From Vulcanisaeta distributa (GTDB lineage Archaea > Thermoproteota > Thermoprotei > Thermoproteales > Thermocladiaceae): 7,870 bases of DNA. Made by a program: the position numbers and the translations under genes. The notes beneath the pieces were generated by a model. It was not told the DNA's origin. It searched no databases and saw nothing but the letters and a program-made list of their open reading frames with translations. Location of the stretch: contig DAXY01000099.1 in the NCBI GenBank assembly GCA_002506645.1, positions 1 to 7,870 on the forward strand, in the 5' to 3' direction. How positions within the stretch are numbered: the stretch's first letter is position 1; each line of letters begins with the position of its first letter. This document shows, in pieces, positions 1-5,621 of the stretch.

Positions 1-15
1 GAGTTAGGTTTTTAA
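1..15 (+). promoter_or_regulatory. TATA promoter of Sec61 beta gene
   Basis: The sequence GAGTTAGG followed by TTTTTAA (9-15) places the first T of the box 30 nt before the ATG at 39. This fits a leaderless archaeal transcript. Nearly the same string recurs at 7719-7734 before another small membrane protein gene. The window edge may cut off more upstream elements. Confidence 0.65.
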
Positions 16-38
16 TTACTTAGTCAACTTCATGATCA

Positions 39-212
39 ATGCCCAGGCGTAGGCGTGCCTCTGGGATGTCCCCATTCATCGCTGCTGGGTTGGTCAAGTT
101 TAATGAGGCTAAGGAAATTGAGAGGATCAAGATAAGCCCGCAGGCCGTCATATTCCTCGGCATAGCAATCTCGGTGCTGATAATAATCCTAAAGTTCCTG
201 GCCCCTCTTTGA
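39..212 (+). CDS. secG: Preprotein translocase subunit Sec61 beta (SecG homologue)
   Basis: This 57-residue protein is the small tail-anchored subunit of the SecYEG/Sec61 protein-conducting channel in the cytoplasmic membrane. It begins MPRRRRASGMSPFIAAGLVK, the basic N-terminus followed by the conserved S/NPF-x-AAGL-x-KF block of archaeal Sec61 beta (residues 10-20). An EIERIKISPQ linker (26-35) and one C-terminal hydrophobic span (about 36-54, VIFLGIAISVLIIILKFL) follow. Length and domain order are as expected for the complete archaeal protein. The ATG at 39 is chosen because it supplies the basic stretch and lies 30 nt after a TTTTTAA box, as expected for a leaderless mRNA. The internal ATG at 66 would lose the arginines. 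It is convergent with GGGP synthase, and the two 3' ends overlap by 24 nt. The gene is short but the family signature is clear. Confidence 0.93.
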   Translation: MPRRRRASGMSPFIAAGLVKFNEAKEIERIKISPQAVIFLGIAISVLIIILKFLAPL

Positions 213-968
213 GCCCATCCTCGCGAGCCCACCTTCATGAACAGCCCTTATAATGTCCTTAATAAGTTCAGGCCTCTCCTCAATTATCGTCCCCGTGACA
301 ATTGCGTCCGCGCCAGCCAGGGCCAATTCACCGGCCTTCTCTGGATCCCTAATACCGCCACCAACAATTAGCGGCTTACTGACCAATTGCTTAACCCTTG
401 AAACCATCCTGGGCCTCACGGGCTCCCTGGCGCCGCTTCCCGCCTCCAGGTAAATCATGTCGAAGCCCATTAACTGGGCCGCGTATGCGTAGGCCAGCGC
501 TATGTCATCCCTATCATAGGGTATTGGCCTCGCATTACTCACGTAACCGACGGCGCCACCATCACCAACAATTATGTACGCCAGCGATATTGGTTCAAGG
601 CCCCTAAACCTCTTTAGCAGTAGTACCGAGGCCTGTACCTGGGCGCCTACTATGAAGTACGGATCGGCACTATTGAGTACGCTGAGGAAGAACACGGCAT
701 CCGCGTACCTGCTAAGGTTAGCCACGCTACCGGGGAATAGGATAATAGGTATTTTTAGTAGGCCCTTGACCGCGCTTAGGTACTCATCTAACTGCCCCTC
801 GGATATGCCCAGTGAGCCGCCGACCATCAATGCATCACTGCCGTATTCCTGAACCATCAATGCGAACTCCCTAAACTCCCTGGCGGTGACCTTGTCTGGG
901 TCGAGCAGCGTCATGTGTATTGTGCCGAACTCGGCAATGCGCTTAAGCAGGTAGTCCTTAATGCCCAT
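189..968 (-). CDS. Geranylgeranylglyceryl phosphate synthase (GGGP synthase, PcrB family)
   Basis: The 259-residue TIM-barrel prenyltransferase joins geranylgeranyl diphosphate to sn-glycerol-1-phosphate, making the first ether bond of archaeal membrane lipids (EC 2.5.1.41). Visible family motifs are HMTLLDPDK (18-26), GGSLGIS (50-56), LFPGS...ADAVFFLSVLNS (77-100), the YIIVGDGGAVGYVS block (131-144), YLEAGSGA (173-180), LIVGGGIRDP (200-209) and GADAIVTGT (219-227). The last three are the usual phosphate-binding loops of the barrel. Length fits the longer archaeal group of the family. The ATG at 968 is preferred: it directly precedes the conserved GIKDYLLKRI helix and sits 32 nt after a CTTAAAATA box. 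A GTG at 1007 would overlap the Elf1 stop as GTGA and add 13 unconserved-looking residues; it is possible but less likely. Elf1 lies just upstream on the same strand, and the 3' end overlaps Sec61 beta. Confidence 0.95.
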   Translation of the reverse strand: MGIKDYLLKRIAEFGTIHMTLLDPDKVTAREFREFALMVQEYGSDALMVGGSLGISEGQLDEYLSAVKGLLKIPIILFPGSVANLSRYADAVFFLSVLNSADPYFIVGAQVQASVLLLKRFRGLEPISLAYIIVGDGGAVGYVSNARPIPYDRDDIALAYAYAAQLMGFDMIYLEAGSGAREPVRPRMVSRVKQLVSKPLIVGGGIRDPEKAGELALAGADAIVTGTIIEERPELIKDIIRAVHEGGLARMGSKRGQEL

Positions 969-991
969 AGTGAGTGAGAGATGGCCATGGA

Positions 992-1001
992 GTATTTTAA
1001 G
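992..1001 (-). promoter_or_regulatory. Internal TATA-like box for GGGP synthase
   Basis: On the minus strand CTTAAAATAC lies between the GTG and ATG candidate starts of GGGP synthase and just past the Elf1 stop. The first T (1000) is 32 nt before the ATG at 968. This suggests the lipid gene can be transcribed leaderless from its own promoter, besides any read-through from Elf1. Confidence 0.4.
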
Positions 1002-1003
1002 TA

Positions 1004-1438
1004 TCACTCCTCAGTATAACCCGTGTCCTCAGAATACTCACTCTCCTCACCATAGATATCCTCGTAACCTCCACCCTCGCCAAACTCCTCATTAGCCTCA
1101 CCGAGGGCTTCTGTTGATTCCTGCCCCTCATTCAGCAATGGGTTTGACTTCGTTGCTAATTGAGTAAGTGACACGGTGACCTCCTTCTTAGGCTTGATTT
1201 GGCCCTGGTAGTAGAGGTCTACGAACTTATTGAAGTAGTCCACGGGGAGCAATCCAGGTATGTAGTTGAATTCCGCCTCGAGACCGCAATTACCGCAGTT
1301 AACCAATACCTTCCCCTCCTTCCTATCAATCTTCACATTAACTAATGGCGCACCACAGTGCGGGCATGTGAATATCTTCGGCAGCGTCTTCTTGGGCCTA
1401 AGCAATAATTTCTTACGACTCTTCCTCCTACGACCCAT
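1004..1438 (-). CDS. Archaeal Elf1-like transcription elongation factor, zinc ribbon with acidic tail
   Basis: The 144-residue protein starts MGRRRKSRKKLLLRPKKTLP, the basic N-terminal tail typical of Elf1. A four-cysteine zinc ribbon follows: CPHC (C25, C28) and CGNC (C48, C51), with the strand KIDRKEGKVLVNC between them. Next is a segment resembling the Elf1 fold end, LPVDYFNKFVDLYYQG (about 64-79). The last 40 residues are strongly acidic and rich in Glu, Gly and Tyr, longer than the compact Elf1 core. Elf1 binds RNA polymerase near the DNA entry channel and aids elongation through obstacles; that role here is inferred by homology. The ATG at 1438 follows a TATATATA box by 30 nt. The gene reads into GGGP synthase, separated by 35 nt. 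A general zinc-ribbon protein is the alternative, but the basic tail plus ribbon spacing favours Elf1. Confidence 0.82.
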   Translation of the reverse strand: MGRRRKSRKKLLLRPKKTLPKIFTCPHCGAPLVNVKIDRKEGKVLVNCGNCGLEAEFNYIPGLLPVDYFNKFVDLYYQGQIKPKKEVTVSLTQLATKSNPLLNEGQESTEALGEANEEFGEGGGYEDIYGEESEYSEDTGYTEE

Positions 1439-1460
1439 CGAAGCCCCAACTAAGCCTTAG

Positions 1461-1480
1461 TATATATATCTTTTTCTTCC
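1461..1480 (-). promoter_or_regulatory. BRE/TATA promoter of Elf1 gene
   Basis: Reading the minus strand, a purine-rich BRE-like GGAAGAAAAA is followed by GATATATATA. The first T of the box (1468) is 30 nt before the ATG at 1438, so the mRNA is probably leaderless. This is the most canonical promoter in the window. Confidence 0.75.
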
Positions 1481-1518
1481 TGATCCCAAGTAAATTATTA
1501 ATAACTTATGAGTCCCGG

Positions 1519-1575
1519 TAAGTCAGTCGGGTATGTTCTCGTCACTCATCCGCGTAACTCTGAATCATCATGCGT
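1519..1575 (-). ncRNA. C/D box sRNA (2'-O-methylation guide)
   Basis: On the minus strand the order and spacing of archaeal C/D guide RNAs are complete. C box ATGATGA is at 1571-1565. A 12-nt D' guide TTCAGAGTTACG (1564-1553) and a D' box variant CGGA (1552-1549) follow. After a 3-nt spacer come the C' variant GTGACGA (1545-1539), a 12-nt D guide GAACATACCCGA (1538-1527) and a canonical D box CTGA (1526-1523). Both guides are exactly 12 nt, the spacing set by the archaeal sRNP of L7Ae, Nop5 and fibrillarin. By the N-plus-five rule the D guide would methylate G in target TCGGG(TATGTTC), and the D' guide A in CGTAA(CTCTGAA). I could not assign the targets, which are probably rRNA or tRNA. No strong terminal stem is visible; the outer ends given are approximate. 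Confidence 0.8.
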
Positions 1576-1603
1576 ATCTCCCTAGCCTAAATAAGGGGGC
1601 GCG

Positions 1604-1617
1604 CTATTAAAATTAAG
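1604..1617. promoter_or_regulatory. AT-rich TATA-like element, possibly bidirectional
   Basis: CTATTAAAATTAAG reads as a TATA-like element on both strands. On the minus strand it would place transcription start near 1586, about 15 nt before the sRNA C box. On the plus strand it would start near 1632-1635, at the GTG of the putative small gene. A second minus-strand box, TTATTTA at 1594-1588, is closer to the sRNA but less well spaced. Confidence 0.35.
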
Positions 1618-1631
1618 CCCAGTCCATCGGT

Positions 1632-1756
1632 GTGGCCGTCATCGAGACGGTGGGTAGTGATTGGTGGCGTTTAACGACCTTATTAATAGTTCATGGGAGG
1701 CTGAGGCATCGAGGGAATACTTAAAAAACCATATTGAGGGTATAATTGATGCATGA
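1632..1756 (+). pseudogene. Possible small frameshifted gene before DUF92
   Basis: I do not recognise a product. From GTG 1632 the frame reads VAVIETVGSDW (to 1664) using codons typical of the window. Beyond that, the same frame turns to CGT, CGA and CTG codons that neighbouring genes avoid. A shift of one base at about 1662-1664 (TGATTGGTGG) moves into a frame reading VAFNDLINSSWEAEASREYL and then KNHIEGIIDA, ending with TGA at 1754-1756. That second part has AGG as its only arginine codon and a helical, amphipathic composition. Together they would make a roughly 41-residue protein overlapping the DUF92 ATG by 8 nt. Options are a decayed gene, a sequencing error, a separate 30-residue ORF starting at GTG 1664 (a GGTGGG purine run lies about 8 nt upstream), or chance. 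Confidence 0.25.
1720..1728 (+). promoter_or_regulatory. TATA-like box of DUF92 gene
   Basis: CTTAAAAAA has its first T (1721) 28 nt before the ATG at 1749, matching the leaderless spacing of other genes here. A GAGGG run at 1736-1740 could alternatively act as a ribosome binding site if the mRNA starts further upstream. Confidence 0.5.
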
Positions 1757-2660
1757 ATTAATCATGGGAATTACCTATTCTGTAATTACGTATTTAGTGT
1801 TCGCAATCGCGGCATTAGCCGCATCCGCGGTATTGGCCTACGCGGCATTAAGGGCTAGGGTAATTACTAGGGATGCCGTGGCGCCGTCAATGCTCGTGGG
1901 GTTCATGATACTCATTGGTGGGCTGCCATCAATACTACCGTTCGTAGTCTTCCTAGGTAGCTCGAGCTTCCTCACTAAGGTTGGTGTTGAGAGGAAGGAG
2001 GAGCTAGGCACTGCGGAGGATGTTAAGGGAAGGAATTGGAAGCAGGTACTGGCGGTCGGCTTGGTACCAGGCACATTAGCGTTATTGAGCGGCATAGCCT
2101 ATTTCACCCACGAATCAGCCATGTACCAGTTGTTCTCCATTGCGGCCGTAACGAGTATTGCCTACTCAAACGCCGATACTTGGGCATCCGAGTTGGGCGT
2201 TTTGAGTAGGTCAAGGCCCAGGTTAATAACGAGGCCCTGGACCACAGTTGACCCCGGCGTGTCAGGCGGCGTCACCCTACTTGGCGAGTTGAGCTCATTC
2301 CTCGGCTCATCCACGATAGCGCTCACTTACCTAGGGGTCCAATACCTGCTTAAATTCCTGAGTTACGCGGATTCGGTAAATGCGTGGTTAGTCCTAATCG
2401 TCCTAGTTCTAGGTTATTTGGGTGAGGTTCTTGACAGCGTCTTCGGGGCCTTGCTCCAGCCCAAGTATTGGTGCCCGAGGTGTGGCGTTATGACTGATAG
2501 GGAGGTTCACGTGTGTGGTGAAAGGGCTATGAGGATTATGGGTAATTATGACCTTGAGAATGAGGATGTGAACCTACTCGTATCGGCCATAACGGCGGCG
2601 TTATCAATAATCACCCTATTATTCCTAATAGGCCCCCACGTGGTCATACCCAACTTATAA
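1749..2660 (+). CDS. DUF92 family integral membrane protein (TMEM19/VTE6-like)
   Basis: This 303-residue polytopic membrane protein carries the DUF92 signatures. They are FLGSSSFLTKVGVERKEELG (68-87), RNWKQVLAVG (95-104), NADTWASELG (141-150), PRLIT...VDPGVSGGVTLLG (157-179), GEVLDSVFGALLQ (225-237) and a C-terminal C242PRC245...H254VC256G group that could bind zinc. About six or seven hydrophobic spans are visible, including the first near 10-34 and the last near 280-300. A characterised plant relative, VTE6, is a phytyl-phosphate kinase in tocopherol synthesis, and archaeal members are uncharacterised. Phosphorylation of a geranylgeranyl-type polyprenyl phosphate would suit an archaeal membrane and the nearby GGGP synthase, but this is inference. 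The ATG at 1749 is preferred over TTG 1746 because a TATA-like box lies 28 nt upstream. Confidence 0.9.
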   Translation: MHELIMGITYSVITYLVFAIAALAASAVLAYAALRARVITRDAVAPSMLVGFMILIGGLPSILPFVVFLGSSSFLTKVGVERKEELGTAEDVKGRNWKQVLAVGLVPGTLALLSGIAYFTHESAMYQLFSIAAVTSIAYSNADTWASELGVLSRSRPRLITRPWTTVDPGVSGGVTLLGELSSFLGSSTIALTYLGVQYLLKFLSYADSVNAWLVLIVLVLGYLGEVLDSVFGALLQPKYWCPRCGVMTDREVHVCGERAMRIMGNYDLENEDVNLLVSAITAALSIITLLFLIGPHVVIPNL

Positions 2661-2702
2661 GGCTAACGCGTGGGTAATCAAGCGCCATGTAGGCCGTAGG
2701 TG

Positions 2703-2731
2703 CAGGCATATTCACTGCATATTTATGCCTG
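2703..2731. repeat. Inverted repeat with nested direct repeats upstream of 2766 gene
   Basis: CAGGCATA (2703-2710) and TATGCCTG (2724-2731) are perfect 8-bp inverted arms around a 13-nt spacer. Within the element GCATATT occurs at 2706-2712 and again at 2717-2723, an 11-bp period. It lies after the DUF92 stop and before the winged-helix-like gene, so it could be an operator for that protein or a 3' hairpin of the DUF92 transcript. Confidence 0.4.
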
Positions 2732-2765
2732 GATATACAGGGCTATTACGTATACGTACCTGGTC

Positions 2766-3140
2766 ATGAACCCTTTAAATCCCGCTGTCTACGCCTATTT
2801 AATGACGCAGATAACGAATATTTACGCGGATTTCAAGAAAATCGAGGAGCTGGTGGCGAGGGGGTTGTGGGTGGCCGTCAAGTATGCCAGGGGCACCTGC
2901 GTAAGCTTCACCCCAAAGAAGGTGCTTGAGTATGCCGAATTCAACGAGGCAATACCAGTGGTACTGACCCTGGTTAAGCACGTGCTTAAGCAATTGAGTG
3001 ATTCAGGCTACCTACAAATTGATAGCAGTAGGAGTATTGTTAGGTATAGGCTATGTAGGGACTCCAAGCTTTGGGGATTGATAAAACAGAGCAGCGGGCC
3101 TGAGGAGGTGCTAAAGTTCCTTGAGGAGGTAACTCAATAA
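2766..3140 (+). CDS. Hypothetical winged-helix-like protein
   Basis: I do not recognise a named family for this 124-residue protein. It begins MNPLNPAVYAYLMTQITNIY, an amphipathic helix running to about residue 34. The segment GLWVAVKYARGTCVSFTPKK (33-52) probably contains two strands and a turn. The second half reads like a winged helix: helix LVKHVLKQLSDSGYL (69-83), then a basic hairpin DSSRSIVRYRLCR (86-98), then a final helix. It may therefore bind DNA or RNA, but this is only a fold impression. Start choice is open. ATG 2766 keeps the helix whole and has GATATAC about 32 nt upstream. ATG 2802 (112 residues) has a better TTTAAA box at 2774-2779, 28 nt upstream. The in-frame GTG at 2700 adds residues that look non-coding. 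It is followed by ThiL after 52 nt. Confidence 0.7.
   Translation: MNPLNPAVYAYLMTQITNIYADFKKIEELVARGLWVAVKYARGTCVSFTPKKVLEYAEFNEAIPVVLTLVKHVLKQLSDSGYLQIDSSRSIVRYRLCRDSKLWGLIKQSSGPEEVLKFLEEVTQ
2773..2780 (+). promoter_or_regulatory. TATA-like box inside the 2766 gene
   Basis: CTTTAAAT sits 28 nt before the in-frame ATG at 2802. If it is the working promoter, the hypothetical protein starts at 2802 rather than 2766. Confidence 0.35.
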
Positions 3141-3161
3141 TCAGCATTCCAAAATCCAAAC

Positions 3162-3170
3162 CTTAATAAT
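3162..3170 (+). promoter_or_regulatory. TATA box of ThiL gene
   Basis: CTTAATAAT has its first T (3163) 30 nt before the ATG at 3193. This supports the ATG over the upstream TTG at 3178, which would be only 15 nt from the box and so would lie upstream of the transcription start. Confidence 0.6.
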
Positions 3171-3192
3171 AACTTAGTTGTACCACCCCTGC

Positions 3193-4164
3193 ATGAGGAG
3201 CGGTAATGCGCCAGGCAAGGTACTAAGGGACTTTGGGGAAACCAACCTAATAAGTATTGCCAAGGGCATAATCAATTCTGCGGAGGACAATGATCTAGAG
3301 TTCATGGAGATTGATGGTAATATCCTGGCGATAAAGATTGATGGCCTATCACTGTCGACGTCTCGAATGCCCTTCATGACCTATTTCGACATGGGTTGGA
3401 AGGTAATGGCATCCGTGGGCAGCGACTTCCTCGTCAAGTTAAGCAAGCCCCTCTACGCCGTGGTCTCAATAACGCTGAGGGGCGACTCGGCCATTGATGA
3501 CTTTAGGGAATTGATTAATGGATTAAATGATGGAGCGAATTACCTGGGCATGAGGTACCTCGGCGGTGACTTAAATGAGGGTAGAGATGACGTAATTGAT
3601 GTTGCCGCGGTGGGTAAGCCATTAGCTGGCGTAATAGGTAGGAAGCCTAGGGTGGGTGATGCCCTAGTGACTAAGCCGTACTTCGGCTACACAGGCCTCG
3701 TCTTCAAGCTCTACTACAGTAATGAACTCGATAAGTGGATTGACTCGAAAGTCGTTAAGGAGGGCATTGAAATGCTGAGAAGGCCCAGGCCGGAAATTAA
3801 CATGTTGAACGACCTAATAAGGCTCAGGGACTGCATTTCCGCAGGCATGGACTCAAGTGATGGTCTCGGTAAGGTCCTCTGGACCATGGCCATTGATGGT
3901 GGGGTTAAGATAATAGTTAATGAATTACCAGTGAATGATGAATTCCTCAATTCAGCAGGTGAGGTCGGTATTAATGTCGAGGAGGCCGTGTTTAACGGGG
4001 GTGAGGAGTTCCTACCAATATTCTCGGTTAGGAAGGATTGCGCCGCGGAATTTGAGAGGCTTGGTTTTAAGGCATTTGCAACGGTTGAGGAGGGCAACGG
4101 TGTCTACTTCAGGGACTCCCTGCTTAGGTATAGGGGTTGGGATTATTTCATTGGGTGGGTTTAG
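3193..4164 (+). CDS. thiL: Thiamine-monophosphate kinase, divergent (ThiL)
   Basis: The 323-residue protein belongs to the AIR synthase/ThiL superfamily, in which ThiL phosphorylates thiamine monophosphate to thiamine diphosphate with ATP in the cytosol. Matches in order are KIDGLSL (48-54, position of the family's TD motif), DMGWKVMASVGSDFL (66-80, counterpart of K-AlavnlSDlaA), YLGGDLNEG (122-130, counterpart of GGDTtrg), DSSDGL (220-225) and FNGGEEF (267-273, counterpart of GGEDYEL). The N-terminal GDD(A/C) metal-binding triplet is replaced by EDND (31-34) in the expected place. The family's AMG after the SDLA block is VKLSKP here. It is thus recognisably ThiL but altered near the nucleotide site, and another AIR-synthase-like kinase cannot be excluded. 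The ATG at 3193 is chosen from promoter spacing. The stop overlaps the convergent MFS stop by 3 nt. Confidence 0.8.
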   Translation: MRSGNAPGKVLRDFGETNLISIAKGIINSAEDNDLEFMEIDGNILAIKIDGLSLSTSRMPFMTYFDMGWKVMASVGSDFLVKLSKPLYAVVSITLRGDSAIDDFRELINGLNDGANYLGMRYLGGDLNEGRDDVIDVAAVGKPLAGVIGRKPRVGDALVTKPYFGYTGLVFKLYYSNELDKWIDSKVVKEGIEMLRRPRPEINMLNDLIRLRDCISAGMDSSDGLGKVLWTMAIDGGVKIIVNELPVNDEFLNSAGEVGINVEEAVFNGGEEFLPIFSVRKDCAAEFERLGFKAFATVEEGNGVYFRDSLLRYRGWDYFIGWV

Positions 4165-5621
4165 ACCTCCAACGCCCTTATCTCGCCCCTCACGAAAATC
4201 TCGCGCGTCAACGACATAATCACCACTATGGCAATTACGTAAAGGGCCGTGGTTATTAAGAACATTAGTTGATAGGAGGACTTGGCAGGCAGTGTTAACC
4301 AAAATAGTGGCTTTAGCGATAGTATGACCGAGGCTTGGTACATGCTCATTAACGAGCCCGCGACCGCGGGCCCCCAGGCACCGCCTATGTTCCGGAACAC
4401 GGAGTTTAAGCCTGTGGCCAGGCCCATGTTACTCCTACCCACTGAGAAGACCAGTATGTTTATTACGGCAACATTGACCATGCTTATCCCAGCGGCTAGC
4501 ACGGACATGGACCCCACCACATAGGATAAGCCGTAGAATGAGGTGTAGGTTAGCATTAGTAGGCCGATTATGGCAATCAACGAGCCAATAACCGCCACCT
4601 TCTTAGCGCCAATGTCCGTGATGACCCTGCCGGCTATCGGCGCCACGATCATTTGAACCACCGCCATGGGTATCATCATGATGCCTGTATCGAGTATTGA
4701 AAGGTCATAACCAAGGGGCCTCGGTGACTCGAGTAAGTAGGTTAGGGCCTGGGCCATTAGGAATAGTGCGAAGCCGGCTAGGGCGACGCCGATGTTCGCG
4801 GCCATGACGTTTCTATTACTCAATAGGTTTATTGGGACGAGTGGGTTATTTATCGTCGTTTCATATAATACGAAAACGCCGAAGCCTAGTACGAAAAGCA
4901 GTAGGAGCAACATCACCAGTGGGTCTGTCCACCCATAGGTTGGCGCGTCCGTAACTGCTATTAAGCCGCTAGCCAGCGATGTAGAGAGTAGGAATAAGCC
5001 CACCCAATCAATTGGTTGCGGATTCCTAACCCTACTCTCCCTAATGTATAGGTAAACCATTAAATCCTCAATTACTATGAATGGGTATACCGTGTGGTAC
5101 GTGGCCTGCCAACCGAGGGTTTGCGACACGTAGGCGCCAAGGGGCAGCGACACGGCCATGCCCACGCCGAACATGGCGCTTATTAATCCCTGGACCTGAG
5201 GTATCATGCGCGGTGGGAATTCCTCCCTAACTATGGCGAAGGCCAGGGGCATCATGGCCATGCCAACGCCCTGCAAGGCCCTACCCACCAGGAGCATTCC
5301 ATAACTCGTGGAGAAACCCGTTATTAGGGCGCCCACCGTGTACGTTATCATGGTTACCATGAGGATTTTCTTCTTACCGTACATATCGCCAAGCTTACCC
5401 ATTATTGCGGAGGATAGCGTACCCATGAGTATGTATATGGATAGTATCCAGGAGGCGTCCGCCGCGGATATGCTCAAGTCCCTTTGAATAGTTGGTAGTG
5501 ATGGTATGAGCATTCCCTCTGTATACATAACCACAAGCGTTAAAGTGACCAATATCGCGGTTGCCCTCCAGGCATAGGCAACGTCATACCCACCCTCTAC
5601 ACTAGCTCCACCTCCACGCAC
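4161..5621 (-). CDS. MFS transporter, DHA2 (EmrB/QacA-like) drug exporter
   Basis: This 486-residue protein has about 14 hydrophobic spans, the pattern of the DHA2 group of proton-driven exporters in the cytoplasmic membrane. Span 1 (about 19-42) carries the IPSLPTIQRDL start typical of the group. The WILSIYILMG segment (58-67) leads into motif A, GKLGDMYGKKK (75-85). Arg114 in GRALQGVG (113-120) is the motif B arginine. The usual motif C Gly-Pro is changed to GMAVSLPLGAYV (154-165), followed by WQATYH. A second half-repeat has AGRVITDIGAKK. The substrate is unknown. The only reasonable start is GTG 5621, inside the end of the upstream surface protein gene (25-nt overlap), with GGTGAT five bases before it as a good ribosome binding site, so translation is probably coupled. 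The stop overlaps that of convergent ThiL. Confidence 0.92.
   Translation of the reverse strand: MRGGGASVEGGYDVAYAWRATAILVTLTLVVMYTEGMLIPSLPTIQRDLSISAADASWILSIYILMGTLSSAIMGKLGDMYGKKKILMVTMITYTVGALITGFSTSYGMLLVGRALQGVGMAMMPLAFAIVREEFPPRMIPQVQGLISAMFGVGMAVSLPLGAYVSQTLGWQATYHTVYPFIVIEDLMVYLYIRESRVRNPQPIDWVGLFLLSTSLASGLIAVTDAPTYGWTDPLVMLLLLLFVLGFGVFVLYETTINNPLVPINLLSNRNVMAANIGVALAGFALFLMAQALTYLLESPRPLGYDLSILDTGIMMIPMAVVQMIVAPIAGRVITDIGAKKVAVIGSLIAIIGLLMLTYTSFYGLSYVVGSMSVLAAGISMVNVAVINILVFSVGRSNMGLATGLNSVFRNIGGAWGPAVAGSLMSMYQASVILSLKPLFWLTLPAKSSYQLMFLITTALYVIAIVVIMSLTREIFVRGEIRALEV

Noticed and set aside
20..238. Minus-strand 72-residue open frame over Sec61 beta
   Set aside because: It is antisense to the clearly recognisable Sec61 beta, has no family resemblance, and lacks a promoter.
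1838..2095. Minus-strand open frame inside DUF92
   Set aside because: It is antisense to conserved DUF92 motifs, with shadow-like composition.
3714..4097. Minus-strand 127-residue open frame within ThiL
   Set aside because: It is Ser/Leu/Pro-rich composition typical of antisense translation; the plus strand carries ThiL motifs throughout.
4012..4302. Minus-strand 96-residue open frame across the ThiL/MFS junction
   Set aside because: It overlaps two well-supported genes and shows no recognisable domain or start signal.
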